This document shows, in pieces, positions 10,795 through 26,200 of a stretch of DNA of 64,000 nucleotides. The stretch is from Arvicola amphibius (Eukaryota > Chordata > Mammalia > Rodentia > Cricetidae). The stretch lies in NCBI RefSeq assembly GCF_903992535.2, contig NC_052047.1, forward strand, positions 92,675,985 through 92,739,984, read 5' to 3'. The notes beneath the pieces are model-generated. The model was not told where the DNA came from and did no database searches. It worked only from the letters and a program-made list of their open reading frames with translations. Each line of letters begins with the position of its first letter. Position 1 is the stretch's first letter. Both the position numbers and the translations under genes were made by a program.

Positions 10795-13700
10795 GTGGGA
10801 GGGCTGATTTCAAGTTTTAAGTCTCTAAATCACAAGTATGCTCCTGACCATTTTATGGAATTGCAGAATATCAGATTGTGTAGAACCGTGTCTTCCCACT
10901 CCCCTCTGGTATGGGTAGGGGTGCCATATGGTTCCCAGAGACTCATCTAAAATGTCTCAGACATTTCTGGGCTCATGCTTCTGCCTTAATTATTAGTTAC
11001 TGATTATTTATCCTCTACATAGGCTTTATTTTTCCTGAGAATTTTTCAGTTGCTGTTACTTAACAAAAAGCAATCGAAACCACAATCACATTTTCCATTT
11101 TGAACTTCATAGGCAGCTTAAGGAGCAGTTTTTTTTTTTTTTTTCAACCTCAAAGCATCTCCATTTAGGAGAATTTCCTTTCTCCTAAATGTGGTTGAAT
11201 ATTTACTTATTCTGTCTTCATAGACATGTGGGATATCTTGACATTTCTAGTGTGGCATCTTACGAAGTATATTCTTTTCTCCCACAAGACTCTTCTCTTT
11301 TGCTGATGGGAACAAACCTAGGAACTTATGTGTGTGGAGCAAGTAGTGCTGATTTTCTAGGCCTTTCCCCCGCTTCTGTCAGTCATATATAAGTGTTGTA
11401 GAGTTTTACTTTAATTGTCAGGTACATGGAAACCTTTTTTTTTTTTTTAAAGATATTTTCCAGCAGATGCAACAGCAGAAATGTTAGAAGAGTGGCGGCC
11501 TTTAATGTGTCCTTTTGATGTAACAATGCAAAAGGCCATCACGTATTTTGAAATATTTCTTCCTACCTCCCTTCCTCCGGAACTGCATCATAAAGGTTTT
11601 AAGTAAGTGTGCATATTTGACATATTCTAGAATCCAGCAATACCAAGAACTAGCAAGGAGCTAAAAAAAAAGTACAACTCATTGATTCTATTTATTATAT
11701 TCAAGTATAAAGGCTAAAGCAGTTGTGTATATGATTGTAAACAAGGAATGTTTATATGACAAGCCCAATGAAAATGGTGGTTTTAAGAAATCAGAAGAGG
11801 GAAAAAATGATAATGGAAAAATGTCAGAAAAGGAGAAAGGCAAACGACATAAGGGAGAAAATTGTGACAGTTGTTAAGAGTGGACAGTGCTGGGCGGGGG
11901 TGGCGCACACCTTTAATCACAGGCAGGCGGATCTCTGAGTTCCCTAGCTACTGAGAAAACCTGTCCTGGAAAAAAAAGGGGGGGTGAACAGTAATTAATA
12001 ATTCGGGACATTTAGTAGATGAGATTACATTTTATATCACAATTTATATCACAAATAAAGAGGAGAGGGAATACCCAGACAAAAAGCATTCCTTTGTTCC
12101 ATTAATTTTGAAACTTTCAGTATCATTTTTTTCCTAGGTTGTGTGGTTGCCAGTAAGTAAAGTAGACTTGGATGTATAAAGAGTACCTTGTTTTGAATTG
12201 CTTTCTGTAGTCACTTGCTATTCATAACAATGCTTTTCTTCTTCAGACTTTGGTTTGATGAATTAATTGGCCTTTGGGTTTCAGTGCAGAATCTCCCACA
12301 GTGGGAGGGGGTAAGTCTTCTATTTTTTACACTTCTATAGTTTTAAAATTAGATATAAATAAATCATTTAGAAATAACTTCTGTTTCTTAGAATTTCTAT
12401 TAATAATACTATAGTTAATTCTTTTTCTTTTAAAAAAAATGTGGTGTTTCTGTTGGTCATTCTGTCTGTCAGTCTGTGTGGGTATATGCATGTGAGTACA
12501 ATGTCTGAGGAGGTCAGAGGCATTGCATCCCCTGCAGCTGGAGCTCTGAGTGTTTTGTTTTGGTTTTGAGGTGTCAGAGCTTTCTTTATGAAGAGCTCAG
12601 TGTGTAAATGGTGAGATGCACCAGGCTGGGAGTGAGACCTGGCTCCTTCAGCACCACAGAGCACCTAACCTGACTCTCAGAAATGGTAACCTCCACGACA
12701 CCCCCACCTAGGGGAACTTCCTGGTGGCTGTATATGCTCAGCAGCTCTGGCTCAATCTATAGGAATATCATGGTGGGTTCAGAAACATCAGGAGGTAGAA
12801 AGGGACTGGAGAAATACCCAGGTTGGTGACTCAGCTGGTGTCACTTGAACTTTGAGGGTAAACATAGCCTTTGTCATAGGTAAATCATCAGCAGCAGAAG
12901 TAGACAAGCGTGTATTTATAAAGTGCATGGCTGTGTTTGCTTTAGTTATTATCATAGGTACTGTTGAACATTTGATAGAGATATATGTATAAATTTTCCT
13001 TTCAACTTTAATTGTGCATAATGCTTTGTGATTTTTCCCTTTGAGGGGCATTTTCATTGCAATTGACTTTTAGTGGGTGGCATGAGTCAGATCCTAAATT
13101 TGCAAGTTTTTAAAAATTTAAGTCAAACTATATATTGTTGTGATGATTGCTGAGAACAAATGAGGAGCTGGGCTTGATCACATACCTGTAATCCCAGCAC
13201 TTAGGAGACCGAGGCAATTTCAAGACAATTTCAAGACAATTTCAAGACAATTTCGGTACAAGAACCATCTCAAGAAATAAACAAATGAACATAAAGGAAT
13301 AAGGATTATAACTGACATTTAAAAACAACAAATATATCTACTTAACATTATCTTGTTTTTGTTTACTTTCAGCAATTAGTAAATCTCTTTGCTCGATTGG
13401 CTACAGATAATATAGGCTACATAGACTGGGATCCATATGTACCAAAGGTAATTAGAACATTTGGATGTGTATGTCATAGTCCTGATACTAACGTGTATAG
13501 GGGAATTTCTTTTGAAGATTTATTTATTTATGTACTTTATGTATATGGTGTTTTGTCTGTATGCACATTTGTACACCAGAAGAAGGCATTGGATCCCATG
13601 GAACTACAGTTATAGATGGTTGTGAGCCACAGGGTAGGTGCTGGGAATTGAACTGAGGACATCTGGAGAGAAGCCAGTGTTCTTAACTGCTGAGCCATCC

Positions 13701-16686
13701 CTCCAGCCCTGTATTTTCTTTTAACCCTAATGTCAAGCACTGTATATGTCTTACAGTAAAGTACATGAACTATAACTTTCAGAATGAATAATTTAAAAAG
13801 TAGTAATTATTAGGAATACCATGAAATGTTGAATTTATTAGGAAAATCATGAATTCACACCTTCCAAAGAATTTTCTGTGCTAAATTAGGTTGCATTCCA
13901 GAGTTTTGCCCATTTCTCCTGTTTTTAGTAATTAAAGCTTAAGAGCTAGAGGTGTGTTATTTCAGCTGTAGTAGAATCTCTTGCAGAGTCTTGCAGGAAG
14001 TAGGAGTGGATGTTTGAGCAAGACTTCAGTTAACTTTTAAAAACTGAGGGACAGAGGTAGGCCCCGTTTCCTCTCATTTGGGCTTCTATCAGCAATGACA
14101 GCTTTAAAATATAAACTCAATTACATTAAAATCCAGTTACTACAATGCTGCCTAACAGACAAAGTCTTAGGGAGGACTTCAAGACAGCTCCAAGGTTTGA
14201 AGAGTGGAAGAAGCCTGCCAGACACTGATGAGGGCTGCTGCTGTCAAGGGTCCTTGGTGTGGAATGCGGGCGTGGGAAAGTAATGTGTGTGTTTGCAGAA
14301 AGTAAAAGGCTTCATGTTTGACATCAGTATCTTCATTTTTTCTTTTATGTTTAATTATAAATTATGTCATTGTTTGAATACGTGAATTTAACTGCTTCAT
14401 TTCTGTGGCCTGTGACCTCAGAACATTATATAATAAATCTTTCATTTTTACTTTCTAAAGAATAAAGGAAATTACTAGACACTCAAAATTTTGCTTAGAG
14501 TCCCATGAAAAAACTGAGGGTATATTTAAGACTAATATCTAACACTCACCTAGTTGTTTAAGGGCTCATTTTGATACTTATAAAACATTTTATTTGTGTG
14601 TTTATTTTGTTTTGCTTTAAAAGATATTTACAAGGATTCTGAGAAGTCTGAACCTCCCAGTGGGAAGCAGTCAAGTGTTAGTCCCAAGATTTTTAACAAA
14701 TGCTTATGATATAGGACATGCTGTAATATGGATCACTGCAATGATGGTTTGTAATAAACTATGTTTCATATAATTTACCTGTATTTTCTTTAACATGCTG
14801 AGTCAAGCCCATATTAATAACTCGGTCACTTGATTGTTGAGTAATTTTCTTCCTTCTCTTCCTCTTCTACCTCTTTCCCCTTTCCTCCTCCCTTCGCTTT
14901 CCCTTTCCCTTCCCCCTTTCTTTCTTGTCCCCGCCCCCTTTCCTGCACTTTTGCTGGGGATTGAACCCAGGGCTTTGTATATGATGCAATTCAGCTATTT
15001 CCTGATCTGGTATATCTATTCATAATTCTTATATCTGTAATGTGGTCATGATCCATCACTTGTAAATCTCCATATGAATTTCAGTGTCATCTTTCAACTA
15101 TAAATACACTTTTAGAGCAGCTTTATATAAAAATTATAGGATTTATTTTAATTCTTATAGTACCTTGAATTGTTATTCTGTGTTTGATAGTGTTTCTGTG
15201 GAAAAATCAGAATGTTCATACAGATTTACTGTGAGAAATTGAAATTCCCCCATTGATACATAGAGAGAACTTTAGTTTTCTCTAAATACTCAAAGAAGAA
15301 AAAAAATTTGATGTTTATTTTGGAGGTTTCGCTGAATTGGGTAACATCAATCTTGAATTAATTTTGCTCTGTTTTCCCACATATTTCTCATTAGGAACTT
15401 TTTTAATGTGAAGTTATAATTAAAAAGTTATGCTAATTCTATCAGAAATTTGAAAATTGTGATATAGTGTTGCTGTGGTTTCTTGAGTAGTTGACCTCTT
15501 CTGGTTTCTGTGTTGAGAAACAGATATAGGCTTCATTTGAGTGGGAAGGCATGTTCTTAATACAGTTTTCTGTTATTATTGTTTTGTTTTGTTTTTTTTT
15601 GAGACTTGAGCGGATGGCTAAGACAGGGTCTAGCTACATAGCCTTGATTCACCTAGAATTTACTATGTAGATTAGGCAGGCCTTGTATTTGTAGTGATTT
15701 TGTTGCCCATGCCTGGGATTATAAGTATGAGCTAGTATACTTTTCCTGAATATAATTTGATGATTTGTCTTGCATGCTGTTGAAAGATCTTTATGAGACA
15801 AACTGGAGTATGAACATCCATGTACTCATGCTGTGTAGCCTTTTAGATGAATGCTATTTTTTTCTTAAATTCCCTCCCACCTTTGGTTATTTTGTGTTTA
15901 ATAATAGATTAATAAATAAAAATATTTTTCTTTTGAATTAAAATGTGCCTCATAAAATGTGTGTGTTGTATAATTTTTTTTCATACAATGAGAAATTTAC
16001 CCAATGATTCTTTTTGTTTTGTTTTGTCTTTTTGTTTTTCGAGACAGGGTTTCTCTGTAGCTTTGGAGCCTGTCCTGGAAATAGCTCTTGTAGACCAGGC
16101 TGGTCTCGAACTCACAGAGATCCGCCTGCCTCTGCCTCCCGAGTGCTGGGATAAAAGGCGTGTGGTCTTCCAGTCTTTCATTTTAAGAAATGCTTTATAT
16201 ACCTTATGTTGCCATTCTGTTTCTTTCTCTTTTTTTTTCTAAATTGTATACTTGTACATGGGAGGCACAGTATCCATGTGAAGGTCAGAGAGCAGCCCGG
16301 GGGAGTCTGTTCTCTCCATTATGTGTGTCCTGGGTTGAATGCTTGACCAGCCATTTCACTAGCCCTATTGCATCATCCTTGATTATTACATCAAGTTGAT
16401 GGTCTTTGTGTTAAATTACAGTATCCTGTTCTTTACTTAAGAACAGTAGCATCTACTATTCCCCTAAGTTTCAAGGGGGCACTTTTTCAGTTCTAAAATT
16501 AGATTTAAGTGAGTTTTCCTTATGTTTATTGGAATGTTTTAAATTGATGAATGCAAAGTTCACTAGGGAGTTGTTTTTGACTGATTTAGGGATGTAACTG
16601 TTAGGATGAAGGGGTCCCACATTAAAGCTTTGCATATAGGGTTTGAGCTACTGATCCATCCATATACAGTATAATATAGACACTAA

Positions 16687-16737
<51 letters not shown>

Positions 16738-19700
16738 GGTCTGGACAGGGTGGACCAAGTAAATTAGTACAAAAACATTTGGCTGGTTTATTTAATAGCA
16801 TCACATCTTTTTACCATCCTTCAAATAATGGGCGTTGGCTGGTAAGTATGCTCAGTTGTATTGTAGTATTTGAAGCTTTAAAGATATAGTCTATTACCTA
16901 TTGCTTAGCTTAGAACTGTAATATTTCCTGTCTTTCTTATAAGATTTGGCTATGTGTAAATGGTTAGACTCGAATCAGTGTGTTTACAAGACATATAGAA
17001 ATAAACTAATATTGGCAAGACCATGATAATAATGCCACAAAAGCATAGGCACATTGTTTTAATTTTATCTTGTCAGCTATTTTAGCTTTGTCTTTTAATT
17101 GCCTGATTAAAGTGGCTTTTTAAAAATGTTATTTGGTAGCAAGGTACTTTCTTTCCTTTCTCCTCCTTTTTCAGACAGATTCTCACTCTGTAGTCCTGAC
17201 TTTCAGAGCTCACTATGTGGACCAGGTTGATGTCGAGTTATCAGAGATCCATGTATCTCTGCCTCCTGGATGCTAATTATTAGTGTGTGCCACCAATACG
17301 TGACTAGAAACTCATTTGAAACATGGATTTAAGGCAAGGCAGTGAGGTACATGACTGTAGTAGGAAGATCACAGAACTTGTCTGTGCTACAGTGTGACCC
17401 CGTCTAAAGGAAATTAAAACAATATAAATCCTTGAATTTAGAGGTCACTGTTGGATAGTCGGTATAGTATGTTTTTCTGTGTAATTAGAGCACACATTTC
17501 TTTGTATTCAGAGTATTCTTTTTTCTTGAGTGAGAGGAACCTTAAATATCTATGTTGGAAAGTTGCACCTGCCTAGAACCTGTTGTTTCTGTGTCCCCAG
17601 AACAAGTTAATGAAACTCCTTCAGCGGTTGCCAAACAGCGTTGTTAGGAGATTACATCGTGAAAGATATAAGAAGCCCTCCTGGTTAACTCCTGTGCCTG
17701 ACAGCCATAAGCTTACTGATGAAGATGTTACAGACTTTGTACAGTGCATTATTCAGCCTGTCCTCTTAGCCATGTTTAGTAAAACTGGCAGCCTAGAAGC
17801 AGCCCAGGCTCTGCAGAACCTTGCACTCATGAGACCTGAGTTAGTAATACCCCCTGTGCTTGAAAGGTAAGTTTAGCTTTGTATGTTTGGTAGATGCCTC
17901 AGTCATAGCTTACCTGTTTCTTCCTATGTTCTCCTTTTTTGCCTGTGGCATGTGTTTTTGTGTTTTTGATATTTATATCCACCTGTTCTTAGAGGAGAAG
18001 CAAGGTGTTTTGTTTTGTTTTAACTTGATTGAATTGGTAACTTTAAAGGCTTATTATATGACAATAAAAAGTTAAATTGAAGGTACCAGCATATTTTAGA
18101 TCATTTATCTATTTCATAATACCTAGGCATTTACTCATAAATTATGACTTTTTTATTTGTACTAAACAAACAAAAATTGTCAGTAAATATTGGCAGGCCC
18201 CCTTCTGACCTGTAAGCATACATGCAGGCAGAACACTGCATATGTAATAAGTAAATCTTTAAAAAAAATGAAATAAGCAAATAGAGATATAAAATAGAAA
18301 TGTTTAGAGTTTTGTATTCTCAAAATAAGAGTTAAATATTGTTTCAGCTTTTTTTTTTTACAGTAAAGCATTAACTTGGGTTTTTCTTTTTCTTTTTCTT
18401 TTTTTTTCTTACCGAATATTGAACCTGGTGTGTGGACAAGTGTGTCCTAGGCAAGCACTCTACCATTAAACTACACCCCAGCCCGTGTTTTCTGTTGGCT
18501 GACAAGGTCTCATTTTATAGCCCAGGCTTACCTCACACCTTGGAATTCCCAAGTGCTGAGCATGCAGGTGTGCAACACAAAAACTGCTTGTTCTTTTTCT
18601 CTCTTTCCCTACTTGAAAGTGACAGTACTCTTGGGTTGGACACATGCTCACCTGCTGCTATTCCCAGTACCCAAGTGGCAACTCAAAGCCACTGTGACTC
18701 CGGTTTCAGGGGGATGTAGTGCTCTTTTCTGGCCTCCATGGGCATCTGGCACACACATGCTGAACAGACATACCTGCAAGCAAAACACCTGTACACATGA
18801 ATAAAAATAATTAAATCTAAAAAAAGAATGATACTACTCTTAATTGCCTTTTCTGCATAAGTAGATATTAAGATGCTTGCATATTTCTCTACAAAGTAGA
18901 TTTTCAGAGGAAAATAATTGAAGTTCTGGATGAAGATCCTGGGTATCCACTTAAAAAGCTAGGTACCTGTAACTCCAGTTCTGGAAAGGTGAGGACAGGA
19001 AGATCTTTGGAACTGGCTGGCTGGCCAGTGTAGCCAATCAATGAGCTCTGATTTCAGTGAGGCTGTCTCAGAAGAATAAAGTGGAGAGAGGTGGCTTGAT
19101 AGAGTCCTTTGTTAGTACCCACAAAGCTATGAGTTCAGTCCTTAGCGCTGTGTATAATTCCAGCAATTTAAGACAAGGTGATGAGAGGATCAGAAACTCA
19201 AGGTCATCCACTGCTACATGGTTGTTGGAGCCCAACCTGGGCTACATAAAACACTACCTCAAAAAAAAAAAAAAAAAAGACTAAGAGATTGAGATTTTTG
19301 TTTTGTTTTGTAAGAGGAATGGGTAGAATATTTGCACTTTTGACATTCTTAGTTCAATATGATATGGGTTAAGTTGGCTGAAACAATGAAAATCTTAGTT
19401 TATGCTTTTTTTTTTACTGGCGTCTGTGTGGAGACAAGATGAGTCAGGGCTTTAGACTGTGTAATATTATCTGTATTGTTCCTTTATGTGTGTAAATCTG
19501 TTTTGTGTTAGTAGGAAATCTCCACCTAAGCATTCTGCTGTCTATAACCTACAAGTAAAATGCAGTCTATGAACTTAGTATATTTAATATCGAAACTGTA
19601 TTTTCTTCTAATCTGTAGAACATATCCTGCTTTAGAGACATTGACAGAACCTCATCAGCTCACAGCTACATTAAGTTGTGTCATTGGAGTAGCCCGAAGT

Positions 19701-22700
19701 TTGGTATCAGGTGGCAAATGGTTCCCTGAAGGTCCAACACACATGCTACCTCTGTTAATGAGAGCATTGCCTGGAGTGGATCCAAATGACTTTAGTAAAT
19801 GCATGGTGAGCCTATTGAGAATTATGTTTTGTTGCAGTTAGACAGCTTTTCTTTTTAGTTAGATATCTTTAAATGATAATGTAGCTCAATGTAAAACTTT
19901 ACTGAACAGAGTTATATTGTTAATCCTTAAGTTGAGGTTTGTGCACAGTTGATTTATTTAATACCTCCTTTTGTAAGTAATTTTCCTTAGTTTGCATATA
20001 TTTAATGGTGATGTTTTAAAACTCATTATATTTTCAAGTTTTTCTTAGACATATTGTAAGTTGTAGAATGGCATTTCTTGCCCTCTTTATCTACATGGGT
20101 AACCAAGAGAGTATGATTAAAAGTTACAGAATACAAATGCTGGGCATGGTAGTAGAAACCCACAGTACAAGCACTTGGGATACTGCGTCAAGTTTGAGAC
20201 TAGTCTGAGCTACATAGTGAGACTGTGTCTCAGAATAACAAAAACATCTTCTCACATGAATAACAACAGAAAAGTTACAGGATATATAATTCCATCTCCT
20301 ATTTCTACACATTTTCTCCTGATTTGCTACTTCTTGCTATCTTTTTCTTATCCTCTGACATTTTAGCAGTTCCCTCTAATGTTACATTTTCAGGAGGAAG
20401 ACAAAGTAACTTTTTAATGGCTAAAGATTTGAGAACCATGTATATAGTTCTCAGTATACAATGGGAATAAATTTTGTTATTAAAGCAAAAGCTAGTTAAT
20501 TGTTAGGAATCTTAAAATGTGTAATTTTAGAGGCGGGTGTAGCGGCTTACTCTCACAGTATCTGGTGGGCTGAGCTAGGAAGACCAGCACAGGTTTGAGT
20601 TCATCCTTGGCGGCATCGTGAGCTTCAGGTTTACTTAGTTAGTTGTGCTTTCTCATGCTCTCCAGAAAGACAGAAATTAATTCTAAGTGAAAAATATCTG
20701 AAAGGTCAGTGTGGGGTCTCCCTTAAAATAATTTGAATATTTGTACTTAGCTTTTGGCATAATTTGTGATGAAATAGAATTACTAATTAATATTGCAAAT
20801 TCTTTATCTCCTCCCATAGATCACATTCCAATTTATAGGAACATTTTCTACTCTGGTGCCTTTAGTAGATTGCTCATCTGTACTGCAAGAAAGAAATGAC
20901 CTCACAGAAGTAAGGATGCTCTCTAGCTATAAAAGTCTTAACCGAAACGTGTTATCATATATGCATAGTAATCTTTGCTTCTTCAAGAGCAGTTTTGGAT
21001 AGGTTCTAGGAAGTACAGTTACTAAAAGGACAGGGAAGCTGGGTGCAGTGGTGCACACTAGTGCACATTCCCAGGGCTTAGAAAGCTGAGAACCTGTATT
21101 ACATATCAAGATCCTGTCTCAAAAATTGAATAAAAATCATAAGTAAAAAACCGTACTGTGTTTGCCTGTTATACATGAAGATCTGGGGTCAGTCCCCATC
21201 ACAAATGAAAAATTTGGTTTTGTTTTTATTTTTTGTTAACTACAATTACTATTCTGTGAGTGGGGTGGTATAATTAGGAGCCATGTTGTCTTTGGTGGTG
21301 AAATAGCTGTAGTACCTATCCTAGGAAGTGTGGTAAGCAAGGCTTACCTAATAGCTGGCATCTGCTGGTATATTTCAATTTGTTGTCAGTTTTACAAAGT
21401 TTGTTCAGCATAGGTGGTGTTGTCTTGTTTTTCCATCCATCACTACTTAAAATAACCTTCCCCAGAACCAGTGGCATTTAGTATGGAGGTTTTCTTCATT
21501 GCTATCGTTCTTAAAGAACTGTTAAGAAGCATAGAATAACTGAAGTTTCACTAAAAAGAAAACCATTTAAATGTCTTACAAATTAGAAATGCCCAGTAGT
21601 CTTAGAAATTATAGATAAGAACTGGACACTTGGAACCAGTAAGATACCTCAGCAGGAAAAAGCACTTACTGAGCAAGCCTGTTGACCGGAATTTGATCCC
21701 TAGAACCCATGTAAAGACGGAAGTAGAAAAGTGACTCTGTAAAGTTATCCTCTGACTTCCACGTGTGTCAAATGCACATGTATCCACGACTAAAAAAAAA
21801 GATTTGAATACCACTGAAACTAAAATTAGAGCATTTAACCACACAAAACAACATGCCAATTAATCTGGGAGGCTGAAGAAGCCTAATTCTCCACATTCCT
21901 ACTGAAAGATCCTAGATACCTCTTCATTGTCAAAATCTATCATCTAAGTACAGAGAAGTGCTGTATATCATTACCTCAAGGAGTCATTCAGTGGCCCATG
22001 GGCAGAAGCCAAGCATAAGTCTAAGACTGCCATAGTTTCTCAACAATGATACCTTTGAACCAAGTATTTTTGTTATGGAAGGTTGTCTTTCCATTGTGGA
22101 ATATTTAATAGTGTATTTGTCCTGCTGTACTAGATACTAGACTCTAGTAGTGCCAGCCTACGCAACTCTCCATTGTGAAAGCAGTATCCTTAGGTTGTCA
22201 AGTCTGGTTTGTTTTTTGTAAACATGTTGTTACTTGTATCATTTGGATGTGAAGTAGTTCAACACTGTCTTTTACAGTTTTTTGAAAATTGGGTTGATAA
22301 CAAAGTTGTTGGTTGCCTTGATTCAGATAAAGTAGTGAAGTGGCTTTGAATTAGCATATGTAGTTATGGTGTTTATCACAGTATCCAACACAAAAACTTA
22401 CACAGAAATTTTTTTTAATTAGGGCATAATTTCATTAGTTCAGAGGGAAAAGGTTAAATATATTTGTATTTTTTTTCCACGTTGCAATGTTATAGATTGA
22501 AAAAGAACTTTGTTCGGCCACAGCTGAATTTGAGGATTTCGTCTTACAATTTATGGACAGGTATGTTGATAACTCGGTTCTATTTTCTCTCCAGTAGATT
22601 TAAAAGAGGGTGGGATGTGTGTAGGGCTTTCCTAGAAATTGGTTTCTTTCTGTGCTGTAACTTTTTATTTATATTTTACCCAAAACTGAAGTTGATAATG

Positions 22701-23159
22701 TAAAGTAAAAAAGACTATGAGTCATAAAGAAATTGAATAGATCTGTCTAGAATAATAGCAATAAAGGTTATCTGACTGTCCCCAGTTTTTTGTTTCTAAA
22801 ATATGCTTTATTTGTGTTTTTTAGATGCTTCGGACTAATAGAAAGTAGCACATTGGAGCAAACGAGGGAAGAGACAGAAACTGAGAAAATGACTCATTTG
22901 GAGAGTTTAGTTGAGTTGGGTTTGTCTTCTACGTTTAGTACAATCCTCACACAGTGTTCCAAAGAAATATTTATGGTAAGAGAGCATTACTGCAAAAAGT
23001 AACTGCAGTCTTTTTGTTTAATTGATGTTTTTGCATTGAGTGTCAGCTCCTTTTAAGCCTGTGCACATTGCCAGTTTATCTTTTCTACTCAAGTGATGAT
23101 TTTAGGAAACATTTTGGTCCTCATTGCAGAGAATTTGCAGATATACTTGCTTGCAGAAA

Positions 23160-23206
<47 letters not shown>

Positions 23207-26200
23207 GGATAAAAAGATTCTACTAATTGCCATGCATTCCTCTCCCACAGATCGTGTGCAGGCAGGAGTGTTCTTTAAAGTTACCTTCTTAGTGATGTGT
23301 ATTTTGCATTTTCAAACTTTGCTTTGGTGATTCTGAAGTTTGTTTGTTTGGTTGGTTGGTTGGGTTTTCAAGACAGGGTTTCTCTGTGTAACAGTCCTAG
23401 CTGTCTTGGAACTAGTTCTTGTAGACCAGGCTGGCCTGCCTCTGCCTCTGCCTCCCGAGTGACTGCACTTTAAAAGTGAAGTGTTAATGTGTGAATTATG
23501 TTTCTAAGTATAAGAGAGTTGTTAGCTGAATAATAATTGCATTAGATAAGCTTGAACAAGTGTAAGTTATTGTTGACTTCGGAATCAATGTTAATGACTG
23601 CAGTATATAGTAAGTGTCTGTAAAGGGAAACATACTGCAAGAGGATTACTAATTTCTCAGTTGATAGTACAATGTGATTAGGAGCAGTGAGTGAGTATTT
23701 GCTCTATACCCCAGATTGACCTTGCCAATCTTTCTACCTCCCTCAAGTGCTATGTTTATAAGGGAACATCACCTTGCCTGACATTAGCTACATTTTTAAA
23801 ATTGGTAATTTAAAGTAATTAATGAGAGAAGTTTTAAAAATTATGCCATCCCATGATAGGAATTATATATCCTCAGTATAATAACGTTATGGTGGATTAA
23901 AATTGATGTCCTCCTAAAGTACCCATTCACCTGACAGTGACTCATAGCTCTGGGTATATGGTTTTTAAAATAACTGTTTGTTTTTAAAATAACTATTTCT
24001 GTTTCTGTTTCTTTCCTCCCTTCGTTTAAGATTAATCAACATTTAACATGATTATCTTGATTAAAAGCTAAGCTATACTACACCTACATGTAATAGTACT
24101 AGGGATATATGAGTATAGGTTAGCTATAGTAATACACACCTGTTGTCCTAGCATTTGTTTTGTTTTGTTTTTCAAGACAGGGTCTCACTATGTAGCTCTG
24201 GCTCTCCTGGAACTCACTATTTAGACAAGGCTGCACTTGAACTCAACAGACCTGCCTGTCTGTGCCACCAACCCCCATGCTGGTATTAAAGTCACTAGCT
24301 GCCACACCTACCTTTAGTCTTAGCACTTGAGAGGGGGACATAGGAAATATAAGAATTCAGTATCATCTGCAAGGCAGCATGACCACATGAGCCCCTGCTT
24401 CAAGCCAAAACAAAAACACAGACAGCAGCAAAAAGAAACTATAAAGAATCAAAGGAAGTGAACATAAACCATCCTTAACAAACAAGACTTATTTCTAACT
24501 TTTGGTATTTGCTAATCCATTTCTTTATGTAGGTTAAGTTTTTTATATCACTGTACAATTAAATAGACTTCTTCAAGTCTTTGGGTTTTTGTTTGTTTTG
24601 TTTATGTATGTATAGGTTTTTTTTTAGGATAGGGTTTTCTGTGTAACAGCCCTGGCTGGCCTTAAACTCACAGAGATCTGCCTGCCTCTGCCCCCCTTAG
24701 TGCTGGGATTAAAGTCTTGCCCCTCCACTGCCTGGATTTTGTTTTATTTTTGTGACAGGTCTTGGTTCTGCACCCCAGGCAGGCCAGCAACTTGCTGTGT
24801 ATCCCAGGCTGGGCTCAATATACAATGATCCTCTTGTCTCAGTTTCCCAGTTTCTGGGATTATGCAACATGCCCCATGGTTGGCATGTTTCTATTATTTA
24901 AAGTAGATATAACAATTTGTAATTGATACTTGTCAGAATGATAAATTTTAAGAAATAGATACCCACAAAATTTTCTGTTTCTATCAAGGTGATTGCATTG
25001 CATTTGGATTCCATCTTCTGTAAATGATACATAGCATTTCTATTTCAAATCAACCATTGCTCTTCAAATGCTTTTTGTTTGTCTTTTAACTTTTTCCTTT
25101 CCTTGTTTTCCTACTCCCTTCTCTGTGTGCGAGTGTGTGTGCTGCTCTACATGCATGTGGAGGTCAGAGGACCACATTTGACAGTCTGTTCTCTCTTTCT
25201 ATAATATGAATCTAGGGATCAAACTTAATGTAAAGATGCCAATCACCTTTACTTGAAGAGCTGTCTTGTCAGCCTTCTCAAGTGTTGTTTCAATTAGATT
25301 CATTACAGAGACTGTTTGGCCGTGAATGGAATCAGTGCTTAAAATTTTACTTCTTTGTTACTGTTGAAGTAGTTCAAGTATTATTTTCTTTAATGTTCTA
25401 CAAGATGGTTAATTTCTAAAGAATTACTGATTTGGGTGTTTTCATATCTTCTGTATCAACAGGTGGCCCTTCAGAAGGTCTTTAACTTTTCTGTTTCTCA
25501 TATATTTGAAACAAGAGTTGCAGGACGCATGGTCGCAGACATGTGCCGTGCTGCTGTAAAGGTAAGTTTCATTGTATTTTGCTTTTTGTCTTGCTTTGTA
25601 GCCCAGGTTGGCCTCATTCTGCCTTCCTACCCAACTTCTCCAGTGATGGGTATGGGCTTATTTCATTATTTCGTCAGTGCTTGTTACTAAGACACATTGC
25701 TCTTGCCAGTAAAAATAGTGCTGCTTCATATTTTGTGACTGTTGAATATTTACCAAAAAAAAAATGAAACCTTATTTGTACAAATACATTTTCAGTGCTG
25801 CCCGGAAGAATCCTTGAAGCTCTTTGTTCCCCACTGCTACGGTGTTATAACTCAACTTACAATGAGTAAGTCAGAAAAGGAAAACTCATTATTCTCTCTG
25901 TGTAATTTTAGATAAAGTCTCTCTTCACTCCTAGAACTCAGTTAATATCAACATATTCTGAATTAGGTAGTATTTATTTTTTATCTGTCTATCTATCTAT
26001 CTGGGAGGTCTCTCTGTGTAGCCCTAAAAGTCCTGGAACTCAAAGAAATCTATCTTCCTCTGCCTTCTGAGTGCTAGGATTAAAAGTGTACACCCCTGTG
26101 TCTCTGTTTCACACATACACACAATGTGTCATATAGGCTGGTAAGTAGCTTTGAAGTCATGCCGTATTAAATTAATATTTTTATGAAACAGTTATCCAGA

